A stretch of DNA of 64,000 bases from Strigamia acuminata (lineage: Eukaryota > Arthropoda > Chilopoda > Geophilomorpha > Linotaeniidae), in contig OX442314.1 in assembly GCA_949358305.1 (NCBI GenBank), positions 8,177,060 to 8,241,059 on the forward strand, given 5' to 3'. The notes under the pieces were generated by a model. That model was not told the origin of the DNA, ran no database searches, and worked only from the letters and a program-made list of their open reading frames with translations. Both the position numbers and the translations under genes were made by a program. Shown here piece after piece: positions 1 through 11,150 of this stretch (positions are counted from its first letter, which is position 1; each line of letters opens with the position of its first letter).

Positions 1-59
1 CACACATTTCCCTCACAAAATGACTCCAATTTAAAAAATAAAAATAAAAATTTTCAGAA

Positions 60-470
60 ACGCATCAAATAGTAGCCGTAAAGGGTCCCCCCTAATAAGA
101 TCAGACAACACCAGACGACCTCGTGGGTGCAGCAGTTCTATTCCACCTCGTTAACCCTCGGTGTTGTTAGATTTTTGTTATTGGAGCGGGCCCGCATCAC
201 ATGCGTCACCTGGCGACACGAGTGGGGGAGAGGAGCCCGCCGGAAGTTGACTTTGGTTGTGTCGGGTGACGCCCGGCCCGACTTCCGCCCCGTGAGAGCG
301 TGGGAATCGCGCACTTGACTCGGGCTATTAGCATGTCGGCGATCGACTCGCGAGGCAACTTCAGCAGCTTTGCAGAGAACGTGAGGGCACGCGAACGTAT
401 TAAAGTTGCGCTGCCAACCTCGACCTTATATTACCTGCCAGATCCTGACACCCGTTTCGTTTCGAATTTT
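60..470. other. GC-richer unique island, possibly in Serrate/Jagged intron 1
   Basis: This non-repetitive stretch is clearly richer in G and C than the arrays around it. It lies downstream of the Serrate/Jagged first exon, so it would be intronic if that gene continues leftwards. It contains CGTGGGAA at 299-306, a match to the Su(H)/RBPJ consensus YGTGRGAA, and a CACCTG E-box near 206. I see no convincing exon: the expected DSL-domain residues are absent on the minus strand. A cis-regulatory role is an inference only. Confidence 0.35.
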
Positions 471-479
471 CGCTAAAAT

Positions 480-1360
480 TATTAAATTTTTTTCTTCTTC
501 AAATTTGCATGATAAAAAAATGCAAATGGCAGCCATGTTGTTTCTTTTTTGTTGCATTTAAAAAAAATTTTTTTTTTCTAAATTTGCATGATAAGAAAAT
601 TCAAATAGAAGCCATGTTGTTTTTTTTATGCAATTTTTAAAATGATTTTTTCTTTAAATTTGCAAGATAAAAAAATGCAAATAGCAGCCATTTTGGTTTT
701 TTTGTGCATTTTTAATTTTTTTTTTCAAATTTGCATGATAAAAAAATTAAAATAGAAGCCATGTTGTTGTTTTTATGCAATTTTTAAAATAATTTTTTTT
801 TAAATTTGCAAGACAAAAAAATGCACGTAGCAGCCATGTTGTTTTTTATGCATTTCTTTTTAATTTTTTTTAAATTTGCATGAAAAATAAATGCAAATAG
901 CAGCCATGTTGTTTTTTTTGCAGTTTTATTTTTTTTCTTGTTCCTGAATTGTAATGATAAAAAAATATGCAACTTGGCCGCCATTTTTTTGCAATCTTCA
1001 TTTATTTACTTTTAGTTTTCGTTTTGAATTTGCATAAAAAAGTAAAATAACCGCCATATTGATTTTTTTACCCAATTATTTTACTTTTAAAAAAACGACG
1101 TCAAAAATGCAAAAATTTCCGCCATATTGTTTCATTGCAACTTTATTTAATTCATTACAACTTTTTATCCAAAATTTGCACGCAAAAAAATGCAAATTAA
1201 CCGCCATATTGTTTTTTTCCCCCCAATTTTATTTCATTGACTTTAAATTCACTGAATTTACAAATTAAAAAAAATTACAAATTCTCCACCATTTTGTTTT
1301 TTATTTTCTGCACTCAACAATTTCATGCGCGTTTAATTGGTGTATGCAAATTGCATCTCA
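480..1360. repeat. Degenerate tandem array, about 70-75 bp unit
   Basis: Successive copies carry a T-run, then a segment like TTTGCATGATAAAAAAATGC and then GCAGCCATGTTG. Copy starts fall near 507, 587, 661, 732, 808 and 878, and copies decay toward 1360 where CGCCATATTG replaces the last motif. No coding capacity is evident; the short ORFs here are lysine/phenylalanine runs made by the A and T tracts. Confidence 0.8.
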
Positions 1361-1900
1361 ACGCATTAAATCACAATTTTTCACAACTTTTGTTGTTGTT
1401 TTTTGTTGTTGCAGGGGGAGGAGAAGATGTTGGGTCAGTGACATTTTGCCAGAATAAGAAAAATGATAATAAAAAAAAAACGGGGAAAAAAAAATTTTGT
1501 TTATAGAAATTTAAATGTTGTGAACATGTGCACAAACAAGGAGTTGCGCAGAATGACACCTGCTGCCGAAAAGGAAATGTATTAATTATTTGAAGGGAAA
1601 AATAACCTGTCAGGCCGTCACTGTTATTTATTCATTTTTCATTGAAGAAAAAATAGTGACAGGTTGTTTAGAGTTTTTCTTGATTTTTTATAAGATTTGT
1701 GATGTTTTTTTGTGGATTTTGGGTCAGAAGTTTTAAATTATGATTATTATTGGGTTTAATTATGTTGATGTGATGATGGAAAAGGGCTTAGAACTTTTTT
1801 TAGATCGGAGTTTAGTCGTTGATCATGCAAAAAAAGTAGCAATCTTAAATGTGTAATTATTGACTTTCGTGTACGGAGATTTGTTGCAGATTTGGGCCTG
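1361..1900. other. Unique AT-rich stretch
   Basis: No gene is recognisable. The only structure I see is an imperfect inverted repeat, AACCTGTCA near 1606 and TGACAGGTT near 1659, which could form a hairpin or be a transposon remnant. Confidence 0.4.
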
Positions 1901-2580
1901 GTTTAGTTTGGAGTTAAAAAACGCAATTTTTAGACTGAAAAATCTCAATTTTTAGTGGAAAACAAATATTTGGAGGAAAACGTAAGTTTTTACAAAAAAG
2001 AAACCGTAAATTTTGGGAAAAATAACGTAAATTTTTAGGGAAGTATTGTTAATTTTTAAGGAAATAACGTAAATTTTTAGAAAAATAGCGTAAATTTTAA
2101 AGAAATAGCAAAAAATTGTACAAAACTTCGTAAATTTGTATGAAAAACGTAAACTTTTAGAGAAATAACGTAAACTTTTAGAGAAATAACGTAAACTTTT
2201 AGAGAAATAACGTAAACTTTTAGAGAAATAACGTAAACTTTTAGAGAAATAACGTAAACTTTTAGAGAAATAACGTAAACTTTTAGAGAAATAACGTAAA
2301 CTTTTAAAGAAATAACGTAAATTTTTAGGAAAATAAATTACGTAACTGTAAATTTTTAGGAAAATAAATAACGTGACTAAATATTTAAGAAAATAACGTA
2401 AATTCTAAAAAAAATAACGTAATTTTAAAATTTTCAGGAAAATAACGTAATTTTTTTGGAAAATAACGTAAATTTTTGGAAAATAACCTAAATTCTTAAG
2501 AAAATACCGTAATTTTAAATTTTTAGGAAAATAACGTAAATCTTCCAAAAAAAAGTAAATTTCTAAGTAGAGAAATATCG
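1901..2580. repeat. 21-bp minisatellite (CGTAAACTTTTAGAGAAATAA)
   Basis: Copies are nearly perfect between about 2150 and 2320, with a 21-bp period built on CGTAAACTTTTAGAGAAAT. Flanks on both sides are diverged copies in which the shared core is AACGTAAATTTTTAG. The array ends about 55 bp before the Serrate/Jagged splice donor, so it would lie in intron 1. Confidence 0.9.
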
Positions 2581-2637
2581 TAAACATTGAGTGTAAAAAC
2601 CAAAATGCAAACATTAATCTCTTTTTTTCTCTCTTAC

Positions 2638-3012
2638 CGTCCAGCGAAACGTGAAGGGCACCACAAGCCGCGCCGAATGCCGATCCGGGTCCGCCAACGT
2701 GAAGGAATTGCTGCCCAACACCGCGCTCGAAGTATTTCCGAACGTACAAGGTCCCTTGGTGCTCACTTCCTCTTGGTACTCCTTGAGACACACGCGGAAA
2801 AACGTGCTGCAGTCGCGCGCGCACGTCCCGTCCGCCTCGCTGCTCCCGCCGCAGCACTTGCCATCGGCCAGTTGACCACGCGAGTTCTGCATGCCCAAAA
2901 TCTGCACCTCGAACGCACCCGATGCCTGCGCCGCACGTGCGCACGCCGTCAGCACGCACAGCGCCACCAGCACGGCGGCGGCCGCGCGCGCCATCGTCGC
3001 CGGCCCGCGCAT
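2638..3012 (-). CDS. Serrate/Jagged-type Notch ligand, first coding exon (signal peptide + MNNL domain), partial gene
   Basis: This exon encodes the N-terminus of a DSL-family Notch ligand, a membrane protein that activates Notch on neighbouring cells. Two in-frame ATGs (3012-3010 and 2994-2992) precede an Ala/Leu/Val-rich signal peptide. After it comes the MNNL domain: a start like SGAFEVQILGMQN, then a CCGG motif, the CSTFFRVCLKEYQ motif, GPCTFG and ending VVPFTFRWT. The spacing and the QILGMQN and CCGG words resemble Jagged/Serrate more than Delta. The exon ends in phase 0 at 2638 with donor GTAAGAG. Later exons (rest of MNNL, DSL, EGF repeats, transmembrane segment) should lie left of the window; I found none in 1-2637. 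The open frame continues upstream to 3345, but I treat that as 5' UTR because the signal peptide starts later. It is much GC-richer than its surroundings. Confidence 0.85.
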
Positions 3013-3440
3013 GTTTCTCAAGCCGTCGACGGCGCACCCGAGGCCGGGCCGAGACACGCTCGCATCCGCAGGTTCCGCACGACCATCGGTTCTCGCTCGA
3101 AAGGTTAAATCCAAATCTCGTCGTTGCCGGAGCTGCTTCGGGTGGATTGTGGATGTTGGTCGGGATGTCGGTGTGGACGAGCGGACGAGAGAGCTGAATT
3201 GCGGGTTCACACTGGGCGCGTTCACGCGATGGAATGTGGGATGTGTGCGAGTGCGGCGCGCTTGGAGGTGTGCGCATGCGCGGAGGTGGGGAAGGTTGGG
3301 AGGTTGTGATTGGTTGGAGATGGGGTTCGGTTTGATTGCGGACACAAATGCAGGCCGTCGGTGGAGATCGAGGGCGTTTCTGTGGCTACTGTCGATGGTG
3401 GTGTGGGGATCGACTACGGGGAATCGAGTCGATTGAGGAA
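3013..3440 (-). promoter_or_regulatory. GC-rich 5' UTR and probable promoter of the Serrate/Jagged gene
   Basis: The stretch just upstream of the start codon stays GC- and CpG-rich and then drops abruptly into AT-rich arrays near 3450. It contains the palindrome GCGCATGCGC at 272-281 past 3000 (3272-3281), the core of the NRF1 site. No clear TATA box is visible, which fits a CpG-type promoter. The transcription start cannot be placed from sequence alone. Confidence 0.5.
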
Positions 3441-3479
3441 TCGGTGGGGTTAGGAATCAAACGATGTCGATTTAATCGG

Positions 3480-3990
3480 TTTTTTATCGATTTTTTGGCG
3501 GTTTCTTAGAAAATTTTTGAAAAAATCGGAAAAAAACTGGAAATAAATTGGAAAAAACTGGAAAAAAATCGGCAAAAAAACTGGAAAAAATTGAAAAAAT
3601 CTGGAAAATATTGGAAAATATTGGAAAAAATTTTGAAAAATTGGAAAAATTCAGAAAATATCGGAAAAATTCATAAAAAAACGGAAAAAATCGGAAAAAG
3701 TAGAAAAATCTGGAAAGAGAATCGGATAAAATCTGGAAAGAGAATCGGATAAAATCTGGAAAAAAATTCGAAAAACTAGAAAAAAATAGAAAAAAAATGG
3801 AAAGATCTGGATAAAAAATATAAAAAAAAACCCGGATAAAACCCGGAAAGATCGAAATAAACTGGAAAAAATCGGGAAAACCTCAGAAAACACTCGAAAA
3901 AATCGTAAAAATCACAGAAAAATCAAATTAAACTGGAAAAAAAACTAGAAAAACTTATAAAAATCTAAAAAAAAACAGCGAAATCAAAAT
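3480..3990. repeat. Short irregular A-rich array (CTGGAAAAAATCGG-like)
   Basis: Units of about 13-17 bp vary around TGGAAAAAA and AATCGG. One longer unit, GAATCGGATAAAATCTGGAAA, is doubled near 3718-3760. One strand is strongly purine-rich. It lies directly upstream of the Serrate/Jagged promoter island. Confidence 0.75.
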
Positions 3991-4715
3991 ATCAATTTTT
4001 CCCCTTAAATCACACAAAACCGATTTACTTTCTACCTAAACCAAAAAAAAATAAATAAAATAAAATAAATAAACAGAAAAAAAATCTAACCCAAAAAATC
4101 GGCACCTTAAAAAACTCGATTAATTTACGATCCAATTTCCCCCATCCATAAACTCCAAAATGATTTACCTCTGCAACCGGTTTCACCTATTTATTTCCAC
4201 TTTATTCTCTGCGAGCGGCACCCACACTATCACCGCAACCGAGGTGTGGGTGACAGCTGCGTCTCCTCTTTACCCTCATCCCTGCCCCCCCGGAGGATGC
4301 TACGCAATCTGCACAATCCCCAAAGTGCCCTCTGTCAATCCCCGACAACCCCTCATAGTTGCTTTCACTGCTCTTCACCCCAGCACTGCAGCAAAAACCC
4401 CCTTGTGGGTGCATGTGCACGTGTATTGCGGTGAAGTATCGCCTAACTCCTACCCCCAAGTGGCGATTTCCGCAACCAAAACCCAATGAATTAATCATAT
4501 TCAATGAAAATCAAAGTCGCAAGGATGAAACAAAATGGAAAAATCGACATCCGCGATTATTTTCCGCGATACGACAACGAGAAAAACTGAGACGTGTCGC
4601 TTTTGCACGTTATGCTGGATTGCTCGCTTCAACGTCCCACCGGAAGCTAATTGGATCTTGCATGCTCGGACACATCCATCATAACTTGCAAAAGCGATAC
4701 ATCGCAGGTTATCTA
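3991..4715. other. Unique island upstream of Serrate/Jagged
   Basis: About 4150-4700 is non-repetitive with near-balanced base composition. ORFs overlap on both strands here, but neither shows a recognisable domain and both are poor in typical coding features. E-box-like CAGCTG (near 4254) and GCACGTG (near 4417) are present. A regulatory island is possible; I see no gene. Confidence 0.35.
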
Positions 4716-5170
4716 TAGCTAGGTTCACACTTGTGTTCACGCTAGATGCAACGCGTCGCTTACTTCAACTTGGACTCGAAGCAGGAATTGACGTCAACGT
4801 CAAGAATTTTTGAACGCAAGTTTCTGTTGCGTCAGTTTTCTTGCGTTGCGTCTAGTGTGAACGCAAGTGTGAACTAGGGATTGCAGTACCGGACGGTTTT
4901 CATGGTACCAGTATTCGGTACTGACATTTTTTTCTGGTACTATATTCGGTTCCGGTCCTGAATGAAAAATGAGCACTGGTATTGGGGCTGCTACTACTAC
5001 TGAAAGCGGTACTGACACCGATATTGGCACCGGTTCTGGATAGTCAATCTATTTCTCAACAAAAATATTTATTAAACCTCCACCAAGACTGGTACTGAAT
5101 CCCGGTACCAATACCGGTACTGGAACTGATACTGAAACCGGTACTGCAATCCCTAATGTAAACCCAGCTT
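4716..5170. mobile_element. Older MITE with about 30-bp terminal inverted repeats, interrupted by a hAT-type MITE
   Basis: The left end reads AGCTAGGTTCACACTTG and continues into GTTCACGCTAGATGCAACG. The right arm, near 4843-4874, is the inverse (CGTTGCGTCTAGTGTGAACG then CAAGTGTGAAC). The last bases of the right end, CCAGCT, appear only after 5163, because a second element has inserted into the end of this one. Its own target duplication cannot be separated from the palindromic AGCT at both ends. Confidence 0.65.
4875..5155. mobile_element. hAT-type MITE, 281 bp, perfect 18-bp TIRs
   Basis: Both ends carry TAGGGATTGCAGTACCGG, as direct and inverse copies (4875-4892 and 5138-5155). The flanks GTGTGAAC (4867-4874) and ATGTAAAC (5156-5163) match at 6 of 8 positions, the decayed 8-bp target duplication expected of hAT elements. 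The inside is a run of GGTACCGGTACT-like words and has no ORF, so it is non-autonomous. Confidence 0.8.
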
Positions 5171-5760
5171 AAAATCATATTAACAACACAAACTAGACAG
5201 AGTACTCATAATAAACTTACAATATAAAACATATTCAGAGGTGCGATGTCCCGCGGTAACATCAAAATTTGCGATATTCGACTGCGATATTATAATTTTA
5301 ATATGAGGACCCCCTCCGGTCTCCCCCACCCGCACAAAAAGAGGTAAAATGCGCATGCGCGGGGTCTGTGTAACAGTTGGCACTTGGGGAAACCTCAAGA
5401 GGTCGCTTGTCAAGTGTTGGCCTGACGTCATCTTCGCCAAGCTGTCAGGATTAAACCCTACACTCACTTTGGGTGACCCAGAGTGACCCGTTGTTAGACG
5501 ACCCCTGTGACATAATTTCCGCTTGTTGCGGCTAATCAGAAAGTGGATTTTAAAATGTTTAGAAAAAAAATGGAGTTGGGCTTTGGATTTGTAAAGTTTG
5601 AGCGTTCACAATTTCAAATGTAAAACGCTTTTTAGACACGCTCGTCTCGACTGTCAGTTACGCATGTGCAGAATGTAGAATGCAGAAACAAAAATGTTGG
5701 CACGGGTTTTAGGCTTTTAGCAATGCACAAAAAAGTATGGTAGTTCGTTGCTGTCGATGG
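5171..5760. other. Unique stretch
   Basis: No gene is recognised. It holds a perfect GCGCATGCGC palindrome at 5351-5360 in a moderately GC-rich context, one of several in the left part of the window. Confidence 0.35.
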
Positions 5761-6345
5761 CTTAAAAATACTCCGTAGATTTTATTTTGGTTTATCGCAA
5801 ATGCAAATCCATTGTAGAAACGACACGACGCAATATTTGCAAGATATCAAAACATTTGCAAGGTGTTGCAATTTTTAGCGCAACATATGTCATTAATCAC
5901 AACCGTTTGCAATTTATCGCAGCATTTTTAATTTAAATCGCAATTTTTGCAACGGAAATCGCAATTTTTGAAATAGAAATCGCAATTTTTGCAATAGAAA
6001 TCGCAATTTTTGCAACGGAAATCGCAATTTTTGAAATAGAAATTGCAATTTTTTAAATAGAAACGGCAATTTTAGCAATATTTGCAATAGAAATCGCAAT
6101 ATTTGCAATATCCGCAACAGAAATCACAAAATTTGCAAAATTCGCAACGAAAATCGCAATATTTGAAATTTTCGCAACAGAAATCGCAATATTCGCAAGT
6201 AAAAACGCAAAATGTGCAACTGAAATCGTAAAATTCTCAAGTAAAATCGCAATATTCTCTAGTAAAATCGCAAAATTTGCAAGTAAAATCGCCAAATTTG
6301 CAATACAAATCGGCAAAATTTTCCAAAGAAATCTCAAAACTTGCA
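5761..6345. repeat. 20-21-bp minisatellite (GAAATCGCAATTTTTGCAATA)
   Basis: Units alternate a short A-tract with a T-tract (GAAATCGCAATTTTTGCAA) about every 10 bp. Best copies lie at 5930-6060; later ones drift to AAATCGCAATATTTGCAA. Minus-strand ORFs of repetitive Leu/Phe/Arg sequence arise only because 21 is a multiple of three. Confidence 0.85.
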
Positions 6346-7490
6346 ACAAAACAATTCGCGAGTAAAGAACACCGCTATTTCCTGACGTACGAGCAACAAC
6401 AACACTCTCACTCAGCCTTATTGGCACTGGGTAACAAAGTTGAAGGAGTCCATTTTGATTTAGCACGACTCAAGTGTGTGTTCCTGACTCACCCGTTCTT
6501 GTTATTCCAACTCCATTGTGTCCTCGATCTGATGGACGTCCGTGGAACCAGTTCACCCGCCGGCCATGGCCACCTGCGAGTCGCAATGTATTCACACTTC
6601 GCCTAAACTCACGCGACACAACCCTTGATTTAACGCCTCCATTTGCATTTTGCTATTGCCCTCAAACGACGATTAGTCAAAGCTCAACACAAAATAAACG
6701 CCAAATGTCAACTTTCTTTTTCCCTTTCTCCATCTGTTGATTCCAAATGTTAAAATTACTCGATAAACATCGAAAATTTATAATAATTCGTACAAATTTC
6801 AACAAATATCGATATTTTTCTCGCAAATGACCGCCAGATGCCGACATTCCCCCATTAGCGCGCAACCACAGCGCCGTATCGATACGCACAATACAAACCA
6901 TCCCGTGACGTCACTCCCTCTCATCAACCTTTAATGCGCACATTTCCAACACGTGCCCCACCATTCGCACACGTGGCCAAGCGCATGCGCAACAAAACAC
7001 CATCAACTCATTCGTTTTCGTTTAAAACAATTAACTTTCTGTGATCACTAATTCTGGTTATTCGTTTACGCGAAAATAATAAAAATAATAAAAATAAAAA
7101 TTGGCCATTTCGTTAGCGCGCGCCCCAACACTTCATTCCTCCCCCTGATTGATGATTTAGTGCGTTTTTATGAATGGCCCCCGAATAAATTCCACGCAAG
7201 GCGCATATGGGGCTTGTGAAATATTCATGGGGTTGTGGGGATTGGTGGAAGGAAGTAGGAAGTGAGGAACTATAGGAAGGGTTGTAGTTGGAATTGGAGT
7301 TTGAAGGGCGTGAGTGAGGAGTGAACGAGGAGGTGTTTCTGGATCTCTGGTTTCGGAGTTTGGCTACTGGATTCAAAGATGGCTGACGATTGGGAAGAAA
7401 TAGATTTCGTCTATCTAGATTAATTAGCGTGTCGTTTCGTGTAAATAATGAATGTTTGTACTGTATATTTGGGTCTAATTTTAAAATCTA
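6346..7490. other. Unique island with scattered regulatory-like motifs
   Basis: Non-repetitive sequence of mixed composition. It contains GCGCATGCGC at 6981-6990, a CACCTGC E-box near 6571 and AAGATGGCTGAC near 7375 (YY1-like core). None of the short ORFs looks coding. It may be a conserved noncoding region of the neighbouring developmental gene, but that is inference. Confidence 0.35.
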
Positions 7491-8240
7491 TATATTTTTA
7501 CACCTAAATTAAACAAGCATCAAGTGAATGTAAATTGACATTAAATTAATAAAAATTGACACCAATTAATGTAAATTGCATTACATTAGTGCAAATTTAC
7601 ATCAAACAAGAAAATTTTACATCAAATTACTGTAAATCCTCAACAAATTAATGTAAATTCATATCAAATTAATGTAAATTCATATCAAATTAGTGTAAAT
7701 TAGTGTAAATTAGCGTAAATTAGTGTAGATTCATTTCCAATTAGTGTAAATTAGTGTAAATTAGTGTAGATTCATTTCCAATTAGTGTAAAAATTCGTAT
7801 AAAATAGTGTAAAAATTCGTATCAAATAGTGTAAAAATTAATATGAAATTAGTGTAAATTCATATTAAATTAGTATAAATTTGTGTAAATTTATATTAAA
7901 TTAGTGTAAATTTGTGTAAATTCATATTAAATTAGTGTACATTTGTGTAAATTCATATTAAATTAGTGTAAATTTATATTAAATTAGTGTAAATTTATAT
8001 TAAATTAGTGTAAATTTGTGTAAATTTATATTAAATTAATGTAAATTTGTGTAAATTTATATCAAATTAGTGTAAATTCATATTAAATTTGTGTAAATTT
8101 ATATCAAATTAGTGTAAATTCATATTAAATTAATGTAAATTAGTGTAAATTCACGTCAAATTAATGTAAATGCACACCAAATTAATGTAAATTTACACCA
8201 AATTAATATAAATCCACACCAAATTAACGTAAGCTAACAT
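7491..8240. repeat. 21-bp minisatellite (TTAGTGTAAATTTATATTAAA)
   Basis: Copies of the 21-bp unit are interspersed with an extra 12-bp TTTGTGTAAATT module, giving some 33-bp steps. At the left edge the related word is AATTAATGTAAATTCATATC. Extremely AT-rich and noncoding. Confidence 0.9.
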
Positions 8241-9160
8241 GAAATCAACTCAACTATCTCTAAAAAATCTAAAAATAAATAAATAAAATAAATAAATAAG
8301 AAAATCAAAAAAAAATAAAAAAGAATCAATTTCTACCAAAGCACACCACCCACTGACACACTTCAACTTCCCAACCTATTCCCGCTCACTAATCTCTTAA
8401 AACATTCACTAAAAACTCAACATCCATAAAAATCAACACCTCAACTCTTCCAAACGCTCCCATTCACACTAATTACCACCTGACAACTCCACAACCTCCA
8501 CCATTAACAAAATCCATTACTAAACGACCTCAAATCCCGCCAATCACTTTGTTTGCAACCCATTACCATCCCCATCACCAACGAAACAAATTCTTCCCAC
8601 AATCCAAAAAAACATTAAAAAAACATAAAAAAAACGTTAAAAAAACAACTTTTTGCCAAATTACCTCAAAAAACGGAAAAATATTTTTTTTACACTAATG
8701 CGCATGCGCGGATGTTTGTAGGGGCCCATTGATGGAGCATCCGGTTTCATATTTAATGTTTCCATAAGTTGTAGGGAATGGTCGGGCGCCATTGCTGCAT
8801 GGGCAGAGGCAAGCACGCGTTGCTAATGAGAAATGAGGCCATCTGGCGGGAATATGAAAATATGAGCAGGTTTGTAGACATGTTGGTTTTGTAAATGATT
8901 TCAAGCTTAAATATGAACCAGATATGGGGGAAATGAATAAATAAGGGGCTGGCGCGTGGTGTCTCTCGGGATTGGATGGAAATGGTTTTATTTGCTGGGG
9001 AGTGAATTGTGGGGGTCATTAAAAAGTTGGGGATTAATATTGATGGGTCCCTGTGTAAGGCTTTTTAATAGAATTTTTTAAATAAATGTTGTTTTTGTAT
9101 TTTTATTTTTTTTTAGATTCGATTTTTTTTTTTAATTTGGTGAGGAAATTGTGAGGAAGT
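8241..9160. other. Unique AT-rich stretch with one palindrome
   Basis: 8280-8690 is C/A-rich low-complexity sequence. 8700-9040 is better balanced and holds GCGCATGCGC at 8700-8709 and CCATCTGGCGGG near 8839. No gene recognised. Confidence 0.35.
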
Positions 9161-9164
9161 CGAT

Positions 9165-9895
9165 TGAAGTCGATATGTTGAGGTTTATGTTTGGGTTTGT
9201 CGATTTGTTTGGTTTTTGTTTGGTTTTGTCGATTTGTTTGGTTTTTGTTTGGTTTTTTTTGGTTTTGTTTGTCGATAAAATCACTGTGGAGGTTTTAAAT
9301 TGACTTTTAGTCTGTTATGATTTTTTAAAATCAATGTTTAGTCGATTAAGACGCTTTTGAATTAATTTTTAGTCGAATATGACGCATCTGAATTAATTTT
9401 TAGTCGATTATGACGCTTTTAATTTAATTTTTAGTCAATTATGATGTTTTTAAATTGATTTTTAGTCGATTATGACGCTTTCAAATTGATTTTTAATCGA
9501 TTATTAACACTTTTAAATTGACTTTAGTCGATTATGACACTTTTAAATTAATTTTTAGTCGATTATTAACACTTTTAAATTAATTTTAGTCGATTATTCA
9601 CACTGAAATTATTTTTTGTCGATTATGACACTTTTAAAGTATTTTTAGTCGATTATAACACATTTAAATTAATTTTTAGTCGATTATAACACTTTTAAAT
9701 TAATTTTAGTCGATTATTAACACTGAAATTAATTTTAGTTGATTATGACACTTTTAAATTAATTTTTAGTCGATTATAACACATTTAAATTAATTTTTAG
9801 TCGATTATGACACTTTTAAATTAATTTTTAGTCGATTATTAACACTTAAATTGACTTTAGTCGATTATGACACACTTAAATTTATTTCCAATTAC
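9165..9895. repeat. 31-bp minisatellite (TTTTTAGTCGATTATGACAC core)
   Basis: A short TTTGG-rich run (9180-9270) leads into an array whose unit reads TTAATTTTTAGTCGATTATG followed by ACACTTTTAAA, 31 bp in total. GACACTT and AACACTT variants alternate. Copies run to about 9880. Confidence 0.9.
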
Positions 9896-10560
9896 GACAT
9901 TTCGCAATCCATCCCATCGATAAATAATGCATAAAATTTATAATCAACACATGAAATAAAAAATTTCCTTGCAAAACAATATCGATGAAATTGAATCAAA
10001 TGAGAATCAGCCCATCCCATATCATTTCCCTGCGTAACACTTTACCACAGTCAAAACAATTACGAGTTATTCAATCTTCTTCAATTACTAAACCAAACAA
10101 ATCCCGCGTATAGTATTTGAGGAATGTTTATCAAATGCATTTTAATTTATTTTTTCTTTCAGATGTATAAATTTATTTGCAAATTTTTAGTTACAAATTA
10201 GGAAGTAATTCAAGAGCAACAAACTACTGGTTGAGACCTAAAAATCCTGTTTTTGAATTTTAACTTAACGCAGAGAGAGAGAGAGAGAAAACGAGTTTGT
10301 AGTTGAAAATTATAAGTCCATAAATAAGTTTCCCATTATTGCCATTTTTCCCACCAGTTTGTTAACCAGGCAACAATTCCTAGTCAGAAATCCAAGGTTG
10401 GATTGCTTGCAACGAACTTATAATTTATCTTTTTTTTCTTACTTTTTTAATTCTAATTTATCGATTTTTTTTAAATCGAATTTGAGATGGAAAGAAAAGT
10501 CAGGAAAAATCGTTTCGATAAGCTTAGGAGATTTTTCGTTTTCGACTGAAAATTAACTAC
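9896..10560. other. Unique AT-rich stretch
   Basis: No gene recognised. A short GA microsatellite lies near 10272-10287. Confidence 0.35.
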
Positions 10561-11150
10561 AAATGATTAAAATCGATAAAAATGTCAAGAAAAGTCAAGA
10601 AAATAAAAAGAATCAACTAGAAATCGATAAAATCAATAAATAATCAACTATAGATCAATAAAACCGATAAGTGATCAACTAAAATAGATGAAATCGATAA
10701 AAAGTCAACTAAAAATCGATAAAATCGATAAAAAATCAACTAAAAATTAATAAAATCGATAAAAAATCAACTAAAAATCAATAAAATCGATAAATAATCG
10801 GCAAAAAAAACAAAAAAAACAACTGAGAGCAATTAAAATCAACAAAAAAAACAATAAAAATTGATAAATCCAATAAAAATCGACATAAAACCAATAAAAA
10901 TCGACATAAAACAAATAAAAATCAACATAAAACCAATAAAAATCAACATAAAACCAATAAAAATCGACATAAAACAAATAAAATTAACATAAAACCAATA
11001 AAAATCGACATAAAACCAATAAAAATCGACACAAAACCAATAAAAATCGACAAAACCAATAAAAATCGACCCAAAATCCATAAAAATCAACTTTAAAAAA
11101 AAAACCAAAAGTAATAAAACCCTAAAAAAAAACCGTATAAGAATCATCTA
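10561..11150. repeat. 21-bp minisatellites (AAAATCGATAAAAAATCAACT and ACCAATAAAAATCGACATAAA)
   Basis: Two related families abut. 10561-10800 uses AATCGATAAAAAATCAACTA. 10860-11060 uses ACCAATAAAAATCGACATAAA with a strict 21-bp step. The tyrosine/phenylalanine-rich minus-strand ORFs here are by-products of the 21-bp period. Confidence 0.9.

Noticed and set aside
2614-3345. Upstream extension of the Serrate/Jagged frame to a start at 3345 (243 codons)
   Set aside because: The signal peptide begins at the ATGs at 3012/2994; the upstream part is low-complexity GC-rich sequence best read as 5' UTR.
4160-4504. Overlapping 109- and 100-codon ORFs on opposite strands
   Set aside because: No domain, no splice context, and both strands open equally, as expected of balanced noncoding sequence.
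10771-11147. Overlapping minus-strand ORFs rich in Tyr/Phe/Ile and Val/Asp repeats
   Set aside because: They lie wholly in a 21-bp array; a period divisible by three keeps a frame open without selection.
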